Notes: generated by a model from the letters alone, not told the origin. DNA of 50,075 nucleotides from an uncultured Oscillibacter sp. (GCA_947382875.1 CANDBG010000013.1:1-50075), one strand, 5' to 3'. Positions 35,193 to 44,962 are shown, counted from the stretch's first letter. Program-made: numbers and translations.

Positions 35193-37025
35193 TTACTTCT
35201 GTTCGTCGTCATCCACGACCTTGTAATCCGCGTCATAATACTGACCGTCCTGAGCGGGGCCGGCGTCCGGGCCGGGCTGAGCGCCCTGAGGATTCGCCTG
35301 CTGATAGAGCTTTTCGCTCACGGCGTAAAACGCCTGCGTCAGCGCCTCGGTGTCGGCCTTGATGGCGGCAGTATCGTTGCCCTTGAGGGTTTCCTTGAGC
35401 TTGTCAAGCGCGCCCTGCACTTTTCCCTTGTCGTCGGCAGGAATCTTATCGCCCATTTCCGTCAGGGTCTTTTCGCACTGGTAGACCATCTGATCCGCCT
35501 GGTTGCGGGTTTCAACGTCTTCTTTCAATTTCTTGTCCTGGGCGGCATACTGCTCGGCTTCCTTCACAGCCTTCTCAATGTCCTCCTTGCTCATGTTGGA
35601 GGAAGAAGTAATGGTGATATGCTGTTCCTGGCCAGTACCCAGGTCCTTTGCGGAGACCTCCACAATGCCGTTTGCGTCGATGTTGAACGTCACCTCGATC
35701 TGCGGCACGCCGCGGCGGGCGGGTGCGATGCCGTCCAGGTGGAAGCGGCCCAGGGACTTGTTGGCAGCGGCCATTTCCCGTTCGCCCTGAAGCACGTTGA
35801 CCTCCACACTGGTCTGATTATCAGCGGCAGTAGAGAACACCTGACTCTTTTTCACCGGAATGGTGGTGTTGCGGTCAATCAGGCGGGTCATGACGCCTCC
35901 CTGGGTTTCGATGCCCAGAGACAGCGGGGTAACATCCAGCAGGAGCAGGCCCTTCACGTCGCCGGTCAGGACGCCCGCTTGAAGCGCCGCGCCCATGGCG
36001 ACGCACTCGTCGGGGTTGATGCCCTTGAATGGATCGCTGCCGGTAAAGGACTTCACGGCCTCCTGCACGGCGGGAATCCGGCTGGAACCGCCCACCAGCA
36101 GGACCTTGGAAAGATCCGAAGGTTTGAGGCCCGCGTCGCTCATGGCCTGCCGCACTGGGCCCATGGTTGCATCCACCAGATGCGCGGTCAGCTCATTGAA
36201 CTTGGCGCGGCTGAGGGTTACGTCGAGGTGTTTGGGACCGGTTGCGTCAGCGGTGATATAGGGCAGGTTGATGTTCGAGGTCGTCACGCCGGACAGCTCA
36301 ATTTTCGCCTTTTCGGCGGCCTCTTTCAGACGCTGCATGGCAACTTTATCCGTAGAGAGGTCCACGCCGTCGCTGCGCTTGAACTCGGAAACGAGCCACT
36401 TCATGACGCATTCATCGAAATCGTCGCCGCCCAGACGGTTGTTGCCCGCAGTGGCCAGAACTTCAATCACGCCGTCGTCAATGTCCAGAATGGACACGTC
36501 GAAGGTGCCGCCGCCCAGGTCGTAGACCATAATCTTCTGCGCCTGTTCCTTGTCCACGCCGTAAGCCAGCGCGGCGGCGGTGGGTTCGTTGATAATGCGC
36601 TTCACGTCGAGACCGGCAATGCGTCCGGCGTCCTTGGTGGCCTGCCGCTGGGAGTCGGTGAAGTACGCGGGGACGGTAATAACGGCTTCTGTCACGGTTC
36701 CGCCCAGATAGCTCTCGGCGTCGGCCTTGAGCTTTTGAAGAATCATGGCGCTGATTTCCTGAGGCGTATAGGCTTTGCCGTCAATGGTTTCCTTGTGGTC
36801 GGAACCCATTTCGCGCTTGATGGAGGAGATAGTGCGGTCAGGGTTGGTAATGGCCTGCCGCTTGGCGACCTGTCCCACCATACGCTCGCCGGTCTTGGAG
36901 AACGCCACCACCGACGGCGTGGTGCGATTGCCCTCCGCGTTGGCGATGACGACGGCCTCGCCGCCCTCCATGACGGCGACACAGGAGTTGGTAGTACCCA
37001 AATCAATACCGATAACTTTCGACAT
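35193..37025 (-). CDS. dnaK: chaperone protein DnaK (Hsp70)
   Basis: 610 residues from ATG 37025 (GGAGG upstream; an ATT-like extension to 37040 is not needed). ATPase domain starts [12 protein letters not shown]; phosphate loops [12 protein letters not shown] and [12 protein letters not shown]; substrate-binding domain from about 385 ([14 protein letters not shown]); lid; a Gly/Pro/Gln-rich tail ending DDDEQK. It is the central heat-shock chaperone, working with the adjacent grpE and dnaJ products. Confidence 0.98.
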   Translation of the reverse strand: MSKVIGIDLGTTNSCVAVMEGGEAVVIANAEGNRTTPSVVAFSKTGERMVGQVAKRQAITNPDRTISSIKREMGSDHKETIDGKAYTPQEISAMILQKLKADAESYLGGTVTEAVITVPAYFTDSQRQATKDAGRIAGLDVKRIINEPTAAALAYGVDKEQAQKIMVYDLGGGTFDVSILDIDDGVIEVLATAGNNRLGGDDFDECVMKWLVSEFKRSDGVDLSTDKVAMQRLKEAAEKAKIELSGVTTSNINLPYITADATGPKHLDVTLSRAKFNELTAHLVDATMGPVRQAMSDAGLKPSDLSKVLLVGGSSRIPAVQEAVKSFTGSDPFKGINPDECVAMGAALQAGVLTGDVKGLLLLDVTPLSLGIETQGGVMTRLIDRNTTIPVKKSQVFSTAADNQTSVEVNVLQGEREMAAANKSLGRFHLDGIAPARRGVPQIEVTFNIDANGIVEVSAKDLGTGQEQHITITSSSNMSKEDIEKAVKEAEQYAAQDKKLKEDVETRNQADQMVYQCEKTLTEMGDKIPADDKGKVQGALDKLKETLKGNDTAAIKADTEALTQAFYAVSEKLYQQANPQGAQPGPDAGPAQDGQYYDADYKVVDDDEQK

Positions 37026-37080
37026 AATAATTGCCTCCAAATTTATTCAAACAAATTGTATTTTACAGATTAGGTGTTTC

Positions 37081-37698
37081 TTAATTTGCCACTTGAACAA
37101 GGGCATGCCGGATAACTTTATCTCCCAGCAGGAACCCGGCTTGCAGAACCTGGGAAACCATGTTCTCTCCGAAGTTTTCATCCTCGATATGCATAACGGC
37201 GTTATGCCGTTCCGGGTCGAATTCCGCGCCCTCGGCTTCAATTTCCGTCACGCCCAGCTTCTTGAGAATGTCCTGGTATTGGTGAAAAATCATAATTAAA
37301 CCTTTTTTGTGGGGAGAGTCCTCATCACCTTCGGCTTTGGCGGCCCGTTCCAGGTTGTCGTAAACCGCCAGGAATTCCTTGATGGTATCTGACTTTGCAT
37401 CCTGGTACAGGGAATCCTTTTCCTTGGCCGTACGTTTGCGGTAGTTTTCATATTCCGCCGTCAGACGGATGAACTGGTCCTTTGTGGCTTCCAGCTGCTT
37501 GACCGCCAGTTCCATTTGTTCGGCCTGTTCCCGGGTAAAGGTGATGCCCTTTTCCTTTTTCTTACGGCTCTTTTCCTTTCCCTTCGGCTCCTCGGGCTGA
37601 GGGGCGGCTTCCTCTGCCGTTTCGGATGTTTCCGGCGTTTCCTCCGTTTCCGGAACCGCCTGCGCCTCGTCTTCCGGACGCTTTACTTCTTCACTCAT
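37081..37698 (-). CDS. grpE: nucleotide exchange factor GrpE
   Basis: 205 residues. Long acidic, disordered N-terminus (Glu/Pro-rich to about 45), then coiled coil (QLEATKDQFIRLTAEYENYRKR) and a C-terminal beta domain (HNAVMHIEDENFGENMVSQVLQAGF). It releases ADP from DnaK. AAAGGAGG lies upstream; the start abuts the hrcA stop. Confidence 0.97.
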   Translation of the reverse strand: MSEEVKRPEDEAQAVPETEETPETSETAEEAAPQPEEPKGKEKSRKKKEKGITFTREQAEQMELAVKQLEATKDQFIRLTAEYENYRKRTAKEKDSLYQDAKSDTIKEFLAVYDNLERAAKAEGDEDSPHKKGLIMIFHQYQDILKKLGVTEIEAEGAEFDPERHNAVMHIEDENFGENMVSQVLQAGFLLGDKVIRHALVQVAN

Positions 37699-38742
37699 TT
37701 ATGGTTCCTCCTTTGGGGGTAATTCCTGTTTTCCAAACAAACGCGTCAGCCCTTCCGCGAACCCGGAGAGCCGGGCGGCCACGGCTGCGTAATCCATGCG
37801 CGTGGGTCCCACCACGCCGATCAAGCCCCGCATTCCGCCGCCGATGTCGTACCCGGCGACGACGACGCTGGTATCCTTCAGCGCCGCGCTGACGTTCTCC
37901 GGGCCAATCAAAATTTCCATCTGACGGTTTGCCTCCGGAATGGGGAGATCTTCCTTGCTGTCCGACAAAAAGCTCATCAGCTCATGGGCTTTGTCGGCGT
38001 CCCGGAACTCCGGGAGCTTCAAAAGCTGACTGGCGCCGGCGGTAAAAATTTCCCGCTGACCGGCGGCCTCCAGGGTGTCCGACGCGTAGGCCACAATCTG
38101 GGACAGCAGCAAAAACAACTGGGGACTCAGCTGGTCCGCCGAGGCCATAAGACGTTCGTTCATCTCCGAAGCGGAAACGTTGGTAAAGCGGCTGTTGAGA
38201 AACGCCGCCAGATTCGGCAGCTGGTCCGTCCCGACTTGCAGCTGCATCCGAAGCAATTGGCTTTTCACTCGGCTCTCGCCGGTCATCATTACCACGATGC
38301 AGCTCCACTCGTCCACCGAAAGGAGCTCGAAACGCCGGGCGGTTTCCGCGCCGCTGCGGGCGGCGGTGATATAGGACGGATACCGCGTCAGGGCGGACAC
38401 CGCGCGTCCCGCCTGGGACAAAAGCCGGTCCAGCTCCTCCATTTTCACGTGAAGCGCCTGATTGATTCTCTCCGTTTCCGCCTCCGAAAGCCGCTGTTTC
38501 TCCATCAGCTCGTTGACGTACAGCCGGTAGCCCTTTGGGGAGGGCATCCGGCCCGCCGATGTGTGGGGCTGTTCCAGGTAGCCCTGTTCGGCCAGCTCGG
38601 CCAGTTCGTTCCGGATTGTCGCGGAGCTGACGCTTCCGGCCATGGCGGCGGCGATGGCCTTGGAACCCACCGGTTCCGCGGTCCGGATGTAGGATTCCAC
38701 CACGACCTTTAGTATTTGCCGTTTTCGCTCTGACAGCTCCAC
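37699..38742 (-). CDS. hrcA: heat-shock repressor HrcA
   Basis: 347 residues from GTG 38742; extension to 38793 would run into the CIRCE operator. Winged-helix N-terminus (LSERKRQILKVVVESYIRTAEPVGSK; SSATIRNELAELAEQGYLEQPHTSAGR) and a GAF-like dimer domain. It binds CIRCE to repress this operon and needs GroEL for activity in other Firmicutes. The gene is autoregulated by the CIRCE about 45 bases upstream. Confidence 0.95.
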   Translation of the reverse strand: MELSERKRQILKVVVESYIRTAEPVGSKAIAAAMAGSVSSATIRNELAELAEQGYLEQPHTSAGRMPSPKGYRLYVNELMEKQRLSEAETERINQALHVKMEELDRLLSQAGRAVSALTRYPSYITAARSGAETARRFELLSVDEWSCIVVMMTGESRVKSQLLRMQLQVGTDQLPNLAAFLNSRFTNVSASEMNERLMASADQLSPQLFLLLSQIVAYASDTLEAAGQREIFTAGASQLLKLPEFRDADKAHELMSFLSDSKEDLPIPEANRQMEILIGPENVSAALKDTSVVVAGYDIGGGMRGLIGVVGPTRMDYAAVAARLSGFAEGLTRLFGKQELPPKEEP

Positions 38743-38786
38743 AATACACACCCCGGCGCATGAAATGCGTTTTTCGTTTTCGTATT

Positions 38787-38813
38787 TTAGCACTCCTTTT
38801 CCAAGAGTGCTAA
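38787..38813. promoter_or_regulatory. CIRCE operator
   Basis: Perfect TTAGCACTC-N9-GAGTGCTAA, the HrcA binding site. It lies just downstream of the -10 hexamer, so bound HrcA would block transcription initiation of hrcA-grpE-dnaK-dnaJ. Confidence 0.98.
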
Positions 38814-38817
38814 AAGG

Positions 38818-38846
38818 AGTTTACCACCCTGCCCCTTCCTTGTCAA
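38818..38846 (-). promoter_or_regulatory. sigma-A promoter of the hrcA operon
   Basis: Minus strand TTGACA-N17-TAAACT, with the CIRCE directly after the -10. Confidence 0.85.
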
Positions 38847-38997
38847 TGGATGGATATAAACATTTTGTAAACAAACCGCGGCCTTTTTGCAAATCCTGCT
38901 CCGTCAAATCCCTTACTTTTACAGCCTGTGAAGGATATTTGTCTGGAATTCGTCAGAATAGGTGATAATACTCATGATTTCTTATGCTATTTATGCA

Positions 38998-39026
38998 TTG
39001 TTTTTCCATATGCGACCGTCTATAAT
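38998..39026 (+). promoter_or_regulatory. promoter of ppdK
   Basis: TTGTTT-N17-TATAAT, 66 bases ahead of the start codon; the -10 is a perfect match. Confidence 0.6.
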
Positions 39027-39092
39027 AATAACGCTGTTTTTTTATCTCGCTTTTTGGAATCCTTTCTATAAATTTGATACGGAGGAATGAAC

Positions 39093-41723
39093 ATGAGCAA
39101 AAAATACTGTTACCTTTTCACCGAGGGCAACGCCAATATGCGTGAGCTTCTGGGTGGAAAGGGCGCAAACCTGGCGGAAATGACCAACATCGGACTTCCC
39201 GTCCCCCAGGGCTTTACCATCACGACGGAAGCCTGCACCCAGTACTATGAGGACGGCCAGAAGATCAACGACGAGATCTTTGCCGAAATCATGGAGTATG
39301 TGGCAAAAATGGAGGAAATCACCGGCAAGAAGTTCGGAGATCCCGAGAATCCCCTTCTGGTTTCCGTACGCTCCGGCGCGCGGGCCTCGATGCCCGGCAT
39401 GATGGACACCATCCTCAACCTGGGTCTCAATGAAACTGTGGTGGACGTGCTGATCCGCAAGTCCAACAACCCCCGCTGGGCATGGGACTGCTACCGCCGC
39501 TTTATTCAGATGTATTCCGACGTCGTTATGGAAGTCGGTAAGAAATATTTCGAGCAGCTCATTGACAAAATGAAAGAGCAGAAGGGCGTTTCCCAGGACG
39601 TCGACCTGACTGCTGACGACCTCAAGGAGCTGGCCGGTCAGTTCAAGGCCGAATACAAGGCCAAGGTTGGAACCGATTTCCCCTCTGACCCGAAAGACCA
39701 GCTTATGGGCGCGGTCAAGGCCGTGTTCCGCTCCTGGGACAACCCCCGCGCCAACGTTTACCGCCGTGACAACGATATTCCGTATTCCTGGGGCACGGCG
39801 GTCAATGTGCAGTCCATGGCCTTCGGCAACATGGGCGACGACTGCGGTACCGGCGTCGCCTTCACCCGGAACGCCTCCACGGGCGAAAAGACCCTCGACG
39901 GCGAATTCCTCACCAACGCTCAGGGCGAGGACGTGGTTGCCGGCGTGCGCACGCCTATGCCCATCAGCGAAATGGCCGTGAAATTCCCCGAGGCGTTCGC
40001 GCAGTTCAAGGACGTCTGCAAAATCCTGGAAGACCATTACCGGGATATGCAGGATATGGAGTTCACCGTGGAGCACGGAAAACTCTATATGCTCCAGACC
40101 CGTAACGGCAAGCGCACCCCCGCCGCCGCAATGAAAATTGCCTGCGATCTGGTGGACGAGGGCATGATTGATGAGAAACAGGCCGTGCTGATGATCGAAC
40201 CCCGGTATCTGGATGCCCTGCTGCATCCCCAGTTTGACGTAAAGGCTTTGAAAGAAGCCGAAGTCATTGGTTCCGCTTTGGGCGCGTCCCCGGGCGCGGC
40301 CAGCGGTAAGATCGTGTTCTCTGCCGAGGACGCCAAGGAATGGGCTTCCCGCGGGGAAAAGGTGGTTCTGGTTCGCCTTGAGACCTCCCCTGAGGACATT
40401 GAAGGCATGAAAGCCGCACAGGGCATCCTGACGGTTCGCGGCGGCCGTACTTCTCACGCAGCGGTCGTGGCGCGCGGCATGGGTAAATGCTGTGTTTCCG
40501 GCTGCGGCGACATCAAGATGGACGAGGCAAATAAACAGTTCGAGCTGGGCGGCAAGACCTACGTGGAAGGCGACTGGATCAGTCTGGACGGTTCCACCGG
40601 TAAAATTTACAGCGGCGCGGTTCCCACGGCAGAGGCGAACATCGGCGGTGAATTTGCCCGCGTGATGGCCTGGGCGGACAAGTACCGCCGTCTGGAAGTA
40701 CGCACCAATGCCGACACCCCCTATGACGCTGCACAGGCCCGTAAGTTCGGTGCGCAGGGCATCGGTCTCTGCCGGACAGAGCATATGTTCTTCAACGAGG
40801 ACCGTATCCCTGCCATCCGGGAGATGATCTGCTCGGACACCGTGGAGCAGCGTGAAAAGGCTCTGGCGAAGCTGGAACCTATGCAGCAGAGCGACTTCGA
40901 GGGCATCTACGAGGCCATGGAGGGCACTCCTGTTACCATTCGCTTCCTGGACCCGCCCCTACATGAGTTCGTTCCCACCGAGGAGGCCGACATTGCACAG
41001 CTGGCCGAGGAAATGGGCAAAACCGTGGAGGAAATCAAGGCGATCATTGCCGGTCTGCATGAGTTTAACCCGATGATGGGGCATCGCGGCTGCCGTTTGA
41101 GCGTCACCTTCCCGGAGATTGCCAGAATGCAGACCCGTGCGGTCATTAAGGCTGCACTGGCCGTCCAGGCCCGGCACCCGGACTGGAAAATGGTTCCCGA
41201 GATTATGATTCCCCTGGTGGGCGAACTGAAAGAGTTCGCTTATGTCAAGAGCATTGTTACCAGCGTGGCCGACGCCCTGATTAAGGAAGCCGGCGTTGAC
41301 TTGGAATATAAGGTCGGCAACATGATCGAAATTCCCCGCGCTGCGATGTGCGCCGACGACATTGCGCCGATTTCCGACTTCTTCTCCTTCGGCTCCAACG
41401 ACCTGACCCAGTTGGTCTTTGGCTTCAGCCGCGACGACGCGGGCAAGTTCCTGGATGCTTACTATGACAAGAAGATCTACGAGAACGACCCCTTTGCCAA
41501 GCTGGATCAGCATGGCGTAGGCCGCCTGATCTCCAACGCCGCCCGCTGGGGCCGGAGTACGCATCCGGATATCCATCTGGGCATCTGCGGCGAACACGGC
41601 GGCGACCCGTCCTCTGTGGAGTTCTGCCACCGGATTGGTCTGGATTATGTGTCCTGCTCTCCGTTCCGGGTCCCCATTGCCCGGCTCTCCGCGGCGCAGG
41701 CGGCCATTAAGGACTTGAAATAA
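39093..41723 (+). CDS. ppdK: pyruvate, phosphate dikinase
   Basis: 876 residues from ATG 39093; GGAGG is 7 bases upstream, while ATG 39087 is only one base from it. N-terminal nucleotide-binding domain (LLGGKGANLAEM), central phosphohistidine domain with His455 in GGRTSHAAVVARGMG, C-terminal PEP/pyruvate barrel with the catalytic Cys in GICGEHGGDPSSV. His455 matches the numbering of the Clostridium symbiosum enzyme. It interconverts ATP+Pi+pyruvate and AMP+PPi+PEP; in anaerobes it works in PPi-linked glycolysis or gluconeogenesis. Single-gene unit. Confidence 0.98.
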   Translation: MSKKYCYLFTEGNANMRELLGGKGANLAEMTNIGLPVPQGFTITTEACTQYYEDGQKINDEIFAEIMEYVAKMEEITGKKFGDPENPLLVSVRSGARASMPGMMDTILNLGLNETVVDVLIRKSNNPRWAWDCYRRFIQMYSDVVMEVGKKYFEQLIDKMKEQKGVSQDVDLTADDLKELAGQFKAEYKAKVGTDFPSDPKDQLMGAVKAVFRSWDNPRANVYRRDNDIPYSWGTAVNVQSMAFGNMGDDCGTGVAFTRNASTGEKTLDGEFLTNAQGEDVVAGVRTPMPISEMAVKFPEAFAQFKDVCKILEDHYRDMQDMEFTVEHGKLYMLQTRNGKRTPAAAMKIACDLVDEGMIDEKQAVLMIEPRYLDALLHPQFDVKALKEAEVIGSALGASPGAASGKIVFSAEDAKEWASRGEKVVLVRLETSPEDIEGMKAAQGILTVRGGRTSHAAVVARGMGKCCVSGCGDIKMDEANKQFELGGKTYVEGDWISLDGSTGKIYSGAVPTAEANIGGEFARVMAWADKYRRLEVRTNADTPYDAAQARKFGAQGIGLCRTEHMFFNEDRIPAIREMICSDTVEQREKALAKLEPMQQSDFEGIYEAMEGTPVTIRFLDPPLHEFVPTEEADIAQLAEEMGKTVEEIKAIIAGLHEFNPMMGHRGCRLSVTFPEIARMQTRAVIKAALAVQARHPDWKMVPEIMIPLVGELKEFAYVKSIVTSVADALIKEAGVDLEYKVGNMIEIPRAAMCADDIAPISDFFSFGSNDLTQLVFGFSRDDAGKFLDAYYDKKIYENDPFAKLDQHGVGRLISNAARWGRSTHPDIHLGICGEHGGDPSSVEFCHRIGLDYVSCSPFRVPIARLSAAQAAIKDLK

Positions 41724-41741
41724 TTTCCAATATTCGTGAAA

Positions 41742-41775
41742 CAAAGGGCGTACCGGTTTCGGTACGTCCTTTTTC
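41742..41775. terminator. intrinsic terminator after ppdK
   Basis: AAAGGGCGTACCG-gttt-CGGTACGTCCTTTTT, arms paired with one G-T wobble, then T residues. Confidence 0.85.
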
Positions 41776-41782
41776 GTCCTGC

Positions 41783-41935
41783 TTATTCCCCCTCTTTGAT
41801 GTAAGCATCCTCTGCAGCTTTTTGACCTTCCTTTAACTTCTGTAATGCCTTTCCATAATTTTGAGCATCCATTTCCTCAATTTCATCCGTCACAGCATTG
41901 AACAACAGTGTATAGCTTTTGGGTAAACAATCCAT
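41783..41935 (-). CDS. small acidic protein, function unknown
   Basis: 50 residues from ATG 41935 with GAGGTGAT four bases upstream. It begins MDCLPKSYTLLFNAVTDEIEE and is helical and charged (many Glu/Lys/Gln), with no signal or membrane segment. I do not recognise a family; the ribosome site and clean codon pattern support it as a real gene. It is convergent with ppdK and divergent from the ribbon-helix-helix gene. Confidence 0.65.
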   Translation of the reverse strand: MDCLPKSYTLLFNAVTDEIEEMDAQNYGKALQKLKEGQKAAEDAYIKEGE

Positions 41936-42013
41936 TTTTATCACCTCGCGAAAATTGTATCACAAAAGCGGCTCAAACGGAATACAAAAAACAGAGAAAT
42001 TTCGCGCTATAAT

Positions 42014-42042
42014 TTGTTTAACAAATGCATAACATATATTAT
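42014..42042 (+). promoter_or_regulatory. promoter of the small RHH gene
   Basis: TTGTTT-N17-TATTAT immediately before the GAGGTG ribosome site. Confidence 0.45.
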
Positions 42043-42057
42043 ACGAGGTGAAAGCGA

Positions 42058-42240
42058 ATGGCATTCAAAATACCCAATATCCCTCCGACCACCAGCAAAG
42101 GCATCCGCTTCCCTAATGACGTAATCGAACAGGTCGAGGAAGCCATCCGCGGAAAAGATTGTACCTTTTCCGCCTTTGTCGTGGCGGCTGTACGGGCCGC
42201 GCTGGAAAGTCTTCAAGAGGAAGATTCCGCTGAACAATAA
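42058..42240 (+). CDS. YlcI/YnfO-type small protein, probable ribbon-helix-helix regulator
   Basis: 60 residues. The TTSKGIRFPNDVIEQVEEAIRG segment gives the RHH beta strand and first helix, and TFSAFVVAAVRAALESLQ gives the second, as in Arc/CopG-like YlcI/YnfO proteins. Such proteins bind DNA as dimers, often as antitoxin or mobile-element repressors. No toxin gene is adjacent, so an antitoxin role is not supported. GAGGTG precedes the ATG. Confidence 0.7.
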   Translation: MAFKIPNIPPTTSKGIRFPNDVIEQVEEAIRGKDCTFSAFVVAAVRAALESLQEEDSAEQ

Positions 42241-42253
42241 ACTGTTCGCGAAC

Positions 42254-42292
42254 AAAAATGCCCTGTGCCAAACGGCACAGGGCGTTTTTTTC
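42254..42292 (+). terminator. intrinsic terminator between the RHH gene and the ABC operon
   Basis: AAATGCCCTGTGCC-aaac-GGCACAGGGCGTTTTTTT. Convergent placement suggests use by both sides. Confidence 0.9.
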
Positions 42293-42308
42293 GTAAAAAT
42301 AAATGAAC

Positions 42309-43073
42309 TTATTGGGTCGATATGCGGTTGAACATCAACAGAATGTCCTCCATCGACGTCTTTTTCTTCTCCTCTCCGGACCGGTCCAGAACAATCGTGC
42401 CCTGATGCATCATTAGAATCCGGTCCCCGTACTCTGCCGCATGACGCAGATTGTGTGTTACCATCATGGCCGTGAGGCCCTTTTCCCGTATGATCTTGTT
42501 TGTCAGGACCATGATGACCTCCGCCGTTTTTGGGTCCAGGGCCGCCGTGTGTTCGTCCAGAATCAAAAAGCGCAGGGGCGTCATAGACGCCATCAGGAGC
42601 GATACCGCCTGCCGCTGCCCTCCGGAAAGCGACCCCATCTTTACATCCATTTTGTCCTCTAAACCTAAGCCTAACGCCTGAAGCTGCTCCTGATAGAATT
42701 TTATCCGGCTTCGGTTGACTGCACGGGTCAGATTGAACGGCTTGCCTTTATTATCCGCCAATGACAGATTCTCCAACATCGTCAGGTCCGGGCACACACC
42801 CGCTGACGGGTCCTGATATACCCGCCCCATGTTCGCGTACCGCTGGTAGTCCTTCCGCTTTACAATGCTCTCGCCGTCAATGCGCACGTCGCCGCTCTCA
42901 ATCGGGATCGTACCGCAAATGATGTTTAACAGAGACGTCTTGCCGCTGCCATTGCCGCCTACAATCGCTATGAACTGCCCTTCCTCTACCACCAGGGAGA
43001 AATCCTGAAACAATTTTTGCTCCATGACCGTGCCTGGATTGTATATCTTTGTAATCTTCTCAACTTCAAGCAT
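42309..43073 (-). CDS. ABC transporter ATP-binding protein, Trp-responsive set
   Basis: 254 residues. Walker A GGNGSGKT (39-46), Q-loop near 87, signature LSGGQ (149-153), Walker B ILDE (171-174), H-switch His207. It is the ATPase of a TrpX-type three-part importer and overlaps the permease gene end by 8 bases. It is the last gene of the operon controlled by the Trp T-box at 46306-46594. Confidence 0.93.
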   Translation of the reverse strand: MLEVEKITKIYNPGTVMEQKLFQDFSLVVEEGQFIAIVGGNGSGKTSLLNIICGTIPIESGDVRIDGESIVKRKDYQRYANMGRVYQDPSAGVCPDLTMLENLSLADNKGKPFNLTRAVNRSRIKFYQEQLQALGLGLEDKMDVKMGSLSGGQRQAVSLLMASMTPLRFLILDEHTAALDPKTAEVIMVLTNKIIREKGLTAMMVTHNLRHAAEYGDRILMMHQGTIVLDRSGEEKKKTSMEDILLMFNRISTQ

Positions 43074-44007
43074 GGATAATCGCTTCCCCCTTCCGTCCGG
43101 ACAGTACCAGCACCAGAAGAAACAGCGCCGCTGTAATCAGCTTCATCATATTCGCTGGCAGTCCGGCGCTCAGAGCCGCCTGTACGCAGAGCTTATACAA
43201 TATGCTGCCAAATATGACCGCCGTCGTCCCGGCAGGAACCGCCAGCCAACGCAGCGCTTTCCGGTTCCGCAGCGCACGGGCCGCCGGTGACGCTGCGTAG
43301 AAATTCAAAATGGATATGCCGATGATGACCGCCGCTAATCCATACACCAGCTGTCCGGTGCCCATCGTCGCGGAAAAGCTCCGCTGCTCATGACAGACAA
43401 TGCATCCGCCCAGAGCTACTAATGCATTCGATACGACCAGTCCCAGCAGTTTTACCGAACCGCAGTCTTTCGCGAGCGTCGTTACCAAGCCTGGGTTATT
43501 TCCTACCGCGCGAAGAAGCAAACCCGATTTCGTACGGAAATAGGCATCCAGCGCCAGCTTTACTACGATTACTACCACCAGAGATACGACCAGCTTACGA
43601 CCCATCGTGTTCATATTTCCAAACACTGCCATCACTGGCCCTGATGTGAAAATCGTGTCGATGTCCCGGGGAACCGTCAGGTTTGAACCGGCAATCTGCA
43701 GGTTGATCGAAAATAATGCCGTCATGGTGATGATACCCGCCAGCAGATTGCGTACGCCCAGCTTTACGTGTACTACGCCTGTGAAAAAACCTGCCGCCGC
43801 TCCTGCTGACATCGCAAGCGGAAGCGTCAGCCATGCGTTAACCCCGTTCGTCAGAAGTACGGCCGTTACCGCCGCTCCTAATGGAAACGTGCCGTCTACG
43901 CCAAGGTCCGGGAAATCTAAAATTGAATAGGTGATATATACCCCAAAGGATATCAATGCGTATATCAGCCCTTGGGTCAGCGTACTGATTAACAGCTCTG
44001 TCAGCAT
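43066..44007 (-). CDS. ABC transporter permease, Trp-responsive set
   Basis: 313 residues, almost entirely hydrophobic with about 9-10 predicted helices, including the N-terminal TLTQGLIYALISFGVYITYSILDFPDLGVDGTF block seen in the branched-chain-permease-like TrpY family. The ATP-binding gene follows with an 8-base overlap. It should form the membrane channel. The FAH-family gene lies upstream, 33 bases away. Confidence 0.93.
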   Translation of the reverse strand: MLTELLISTLTQGLIYALISFGVYITYSILDFPDLGVDGTFPLGAAVTAVLLTNGVNAWLTLPLAMSAGAAAGFFTGVVHVKLGVRNLLAGIITMTALFSINLQIAGSNLTVPRDIDTIFTSGPVMAVFGNMNTMGRKLVVSLVVVIVVKLALDAYFRTKSGLLLRAVGNNPGLVTTLAKDCGSVKLLGLVVSNALVALGGCIVCHEQRSFSATMGTGQLVYGLAAVIIGISILNFYAASPAARALRNRKALRWLAVPAGTTAVIFGSILYKLCVQAALSAGLPANMMKLITAALFLLVLVLSGRKGEAIIHA

Positions 44008-44040
44008 GGTTGACGCCTCCTTGTATTATTTTGGCGAAAT

Positions 44041-44880
44041 TTAGAGAATTGTATTACGCAGGACGCCAATTTTCTCGATCTCACATTCGATTACGTCTTC
44101 CGAATTCAAAAACTTCGGCGGGTCAAAGCCCATGCCTACCCCTGCGGGTGTACCCGTTGCAATAATCGTTCCGGGGAGCAGCGTCATGCCTTGGGCCAGT
44201 TCGGAGATAATGGCTGGGATACTGTGAATCAAAAGCGAGGTGTTTGAATTCTGCCGCAGTTCGCCGTTGACGCGGGAACAAATCTTTAACGCAGGCGGAA
44301 ACGCGATTTCGTCCGCGGTCGTAATGCAGGGACCCATGGGAGTGAAACCGTCCAGGCTCTTGCCGAAATACCACTGCATATGTCCCGTTTGCACGTCGCG
44401 GGCGGAAACGTCGTTCAAAATCGTGTAGCCGAAAATGTAATCTCCGGCGGCCTCCGGCTTTACGTTCCTTGCTTCCCTGCCGATGATAACCGCTAACTCC
44501 GCTTCGTAGTCCAAACGCTCTACCAGGTCCTTGTGCCTTGGGATGTACCCGTCCGGCATGTTTGCTTCCGATACCCGCTTTGAGAAATATACGGATATCG
44601 GCTTCTCCTTTGAAAAAGCTCTGCCATTATAACGGGCGGATTCTTCCGCGTGGTCCACATAGTTCATTCCTAAGCAAATCACATCCTGGCGGGGACGCGG
44701 AATCGGCGCCAGAAGCGTTACGTCGGCGAACGAAACCGTTTCGCCGGTTGCCTTGAGTTTCGATGGCACGGCGCTCTCAATTAAAGTGTTCATGTCCGCG
44801 TAGGGTAAAAATTCCACACCGGCTTTCGTCAGAGCGCCTACGCGCTCCGCACCTTTGTAAATGCAAGTTACCAGTTTCAT
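44041..44880 (-). CDS. fumarylacetoacetate hydrolase family protein
   Basis: 279 residues. Typical FAH layout: variable N-terminus, DVICLGMNYVDHAEES, IPVYF-like SKRVSEANMPDG, metal-binding Glu/Asp in LDYEAELAVIIG and GYTILNDVSARDVQ, KSLDGFTPMGPCI, TLLPGTIIATGTPAGVGMG. Members are acylpyruvases, oxaloacetate decarboxylases/tautomerases or diketone hydrolases with Mg or Mn. It lies inside a tryptophan-responsive transporter operon between the binding-protein and permease genes, which is odd. Substrate unknown. Confidence 0.88.
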   Translation of the reverse strand: MKLVTCIYKGAERVGALTKAGVEFLPYADMNTLIESAVPSKLKATGETVSFADVTLLAPIPRPRQDVICLGMNYVDHAEESARYNGRAFSKEKPISVYFSKRVSEANMPDGYIPRHKDLVERLDYEAELAVIIGREARNVKPEAAGDYIFGYTILNDVSARDVQTGHMQWYFGKSLDGFTPMGPCITTADEIAFPPALKICSRVNGELRQNSNTSLLIHSIPAIISELAQGMTLLPGTIIATGTPAGVGMGFDPPKFLNSEDVIECEIEKIGVLRNTIL

Positions 44881-44912
44881 CGTACATCCTCCTTAAAAAG
44901 TTCTGTTGACGG

Positions 44913-44962
44913 GGTCCAGGGGGGTCGCCCCCCTGGCGGGGGGTGCAGGGGGGCGGATGCCG
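44913..44962. repeat. GGGGTCCAGGGG-type GC-rich repeat
   Basis: GGTCCAGGGGGGtcgCCCCCCTGGC plus a CAGGGGGGCG...CCGCCCTG hairpin, between the binding-protein and FAH genes. Related to 31923-31975. On the minus strand it does not end in a T-run, so read-through is expected. Confidence 0.5.

Noticed and set aside
35178-37073. 631-codon open frame antisense to dnaK
   Set aside because: dnaK genes of high GC content commonly leave a long open antisense frame; no evidence for expression or domains.
39066-40784. 572-codon open frame antisense to ppdK
   Set aside because: Shadow frame; the plus strand encodes complete PPDK with all catalytic residues.
42058-42240. Antitoxin of a toxin-antitoxin pair
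   Set aside because: No toxin-like gene is adjacent; the nearest small gene is divergent and not toxin-like.
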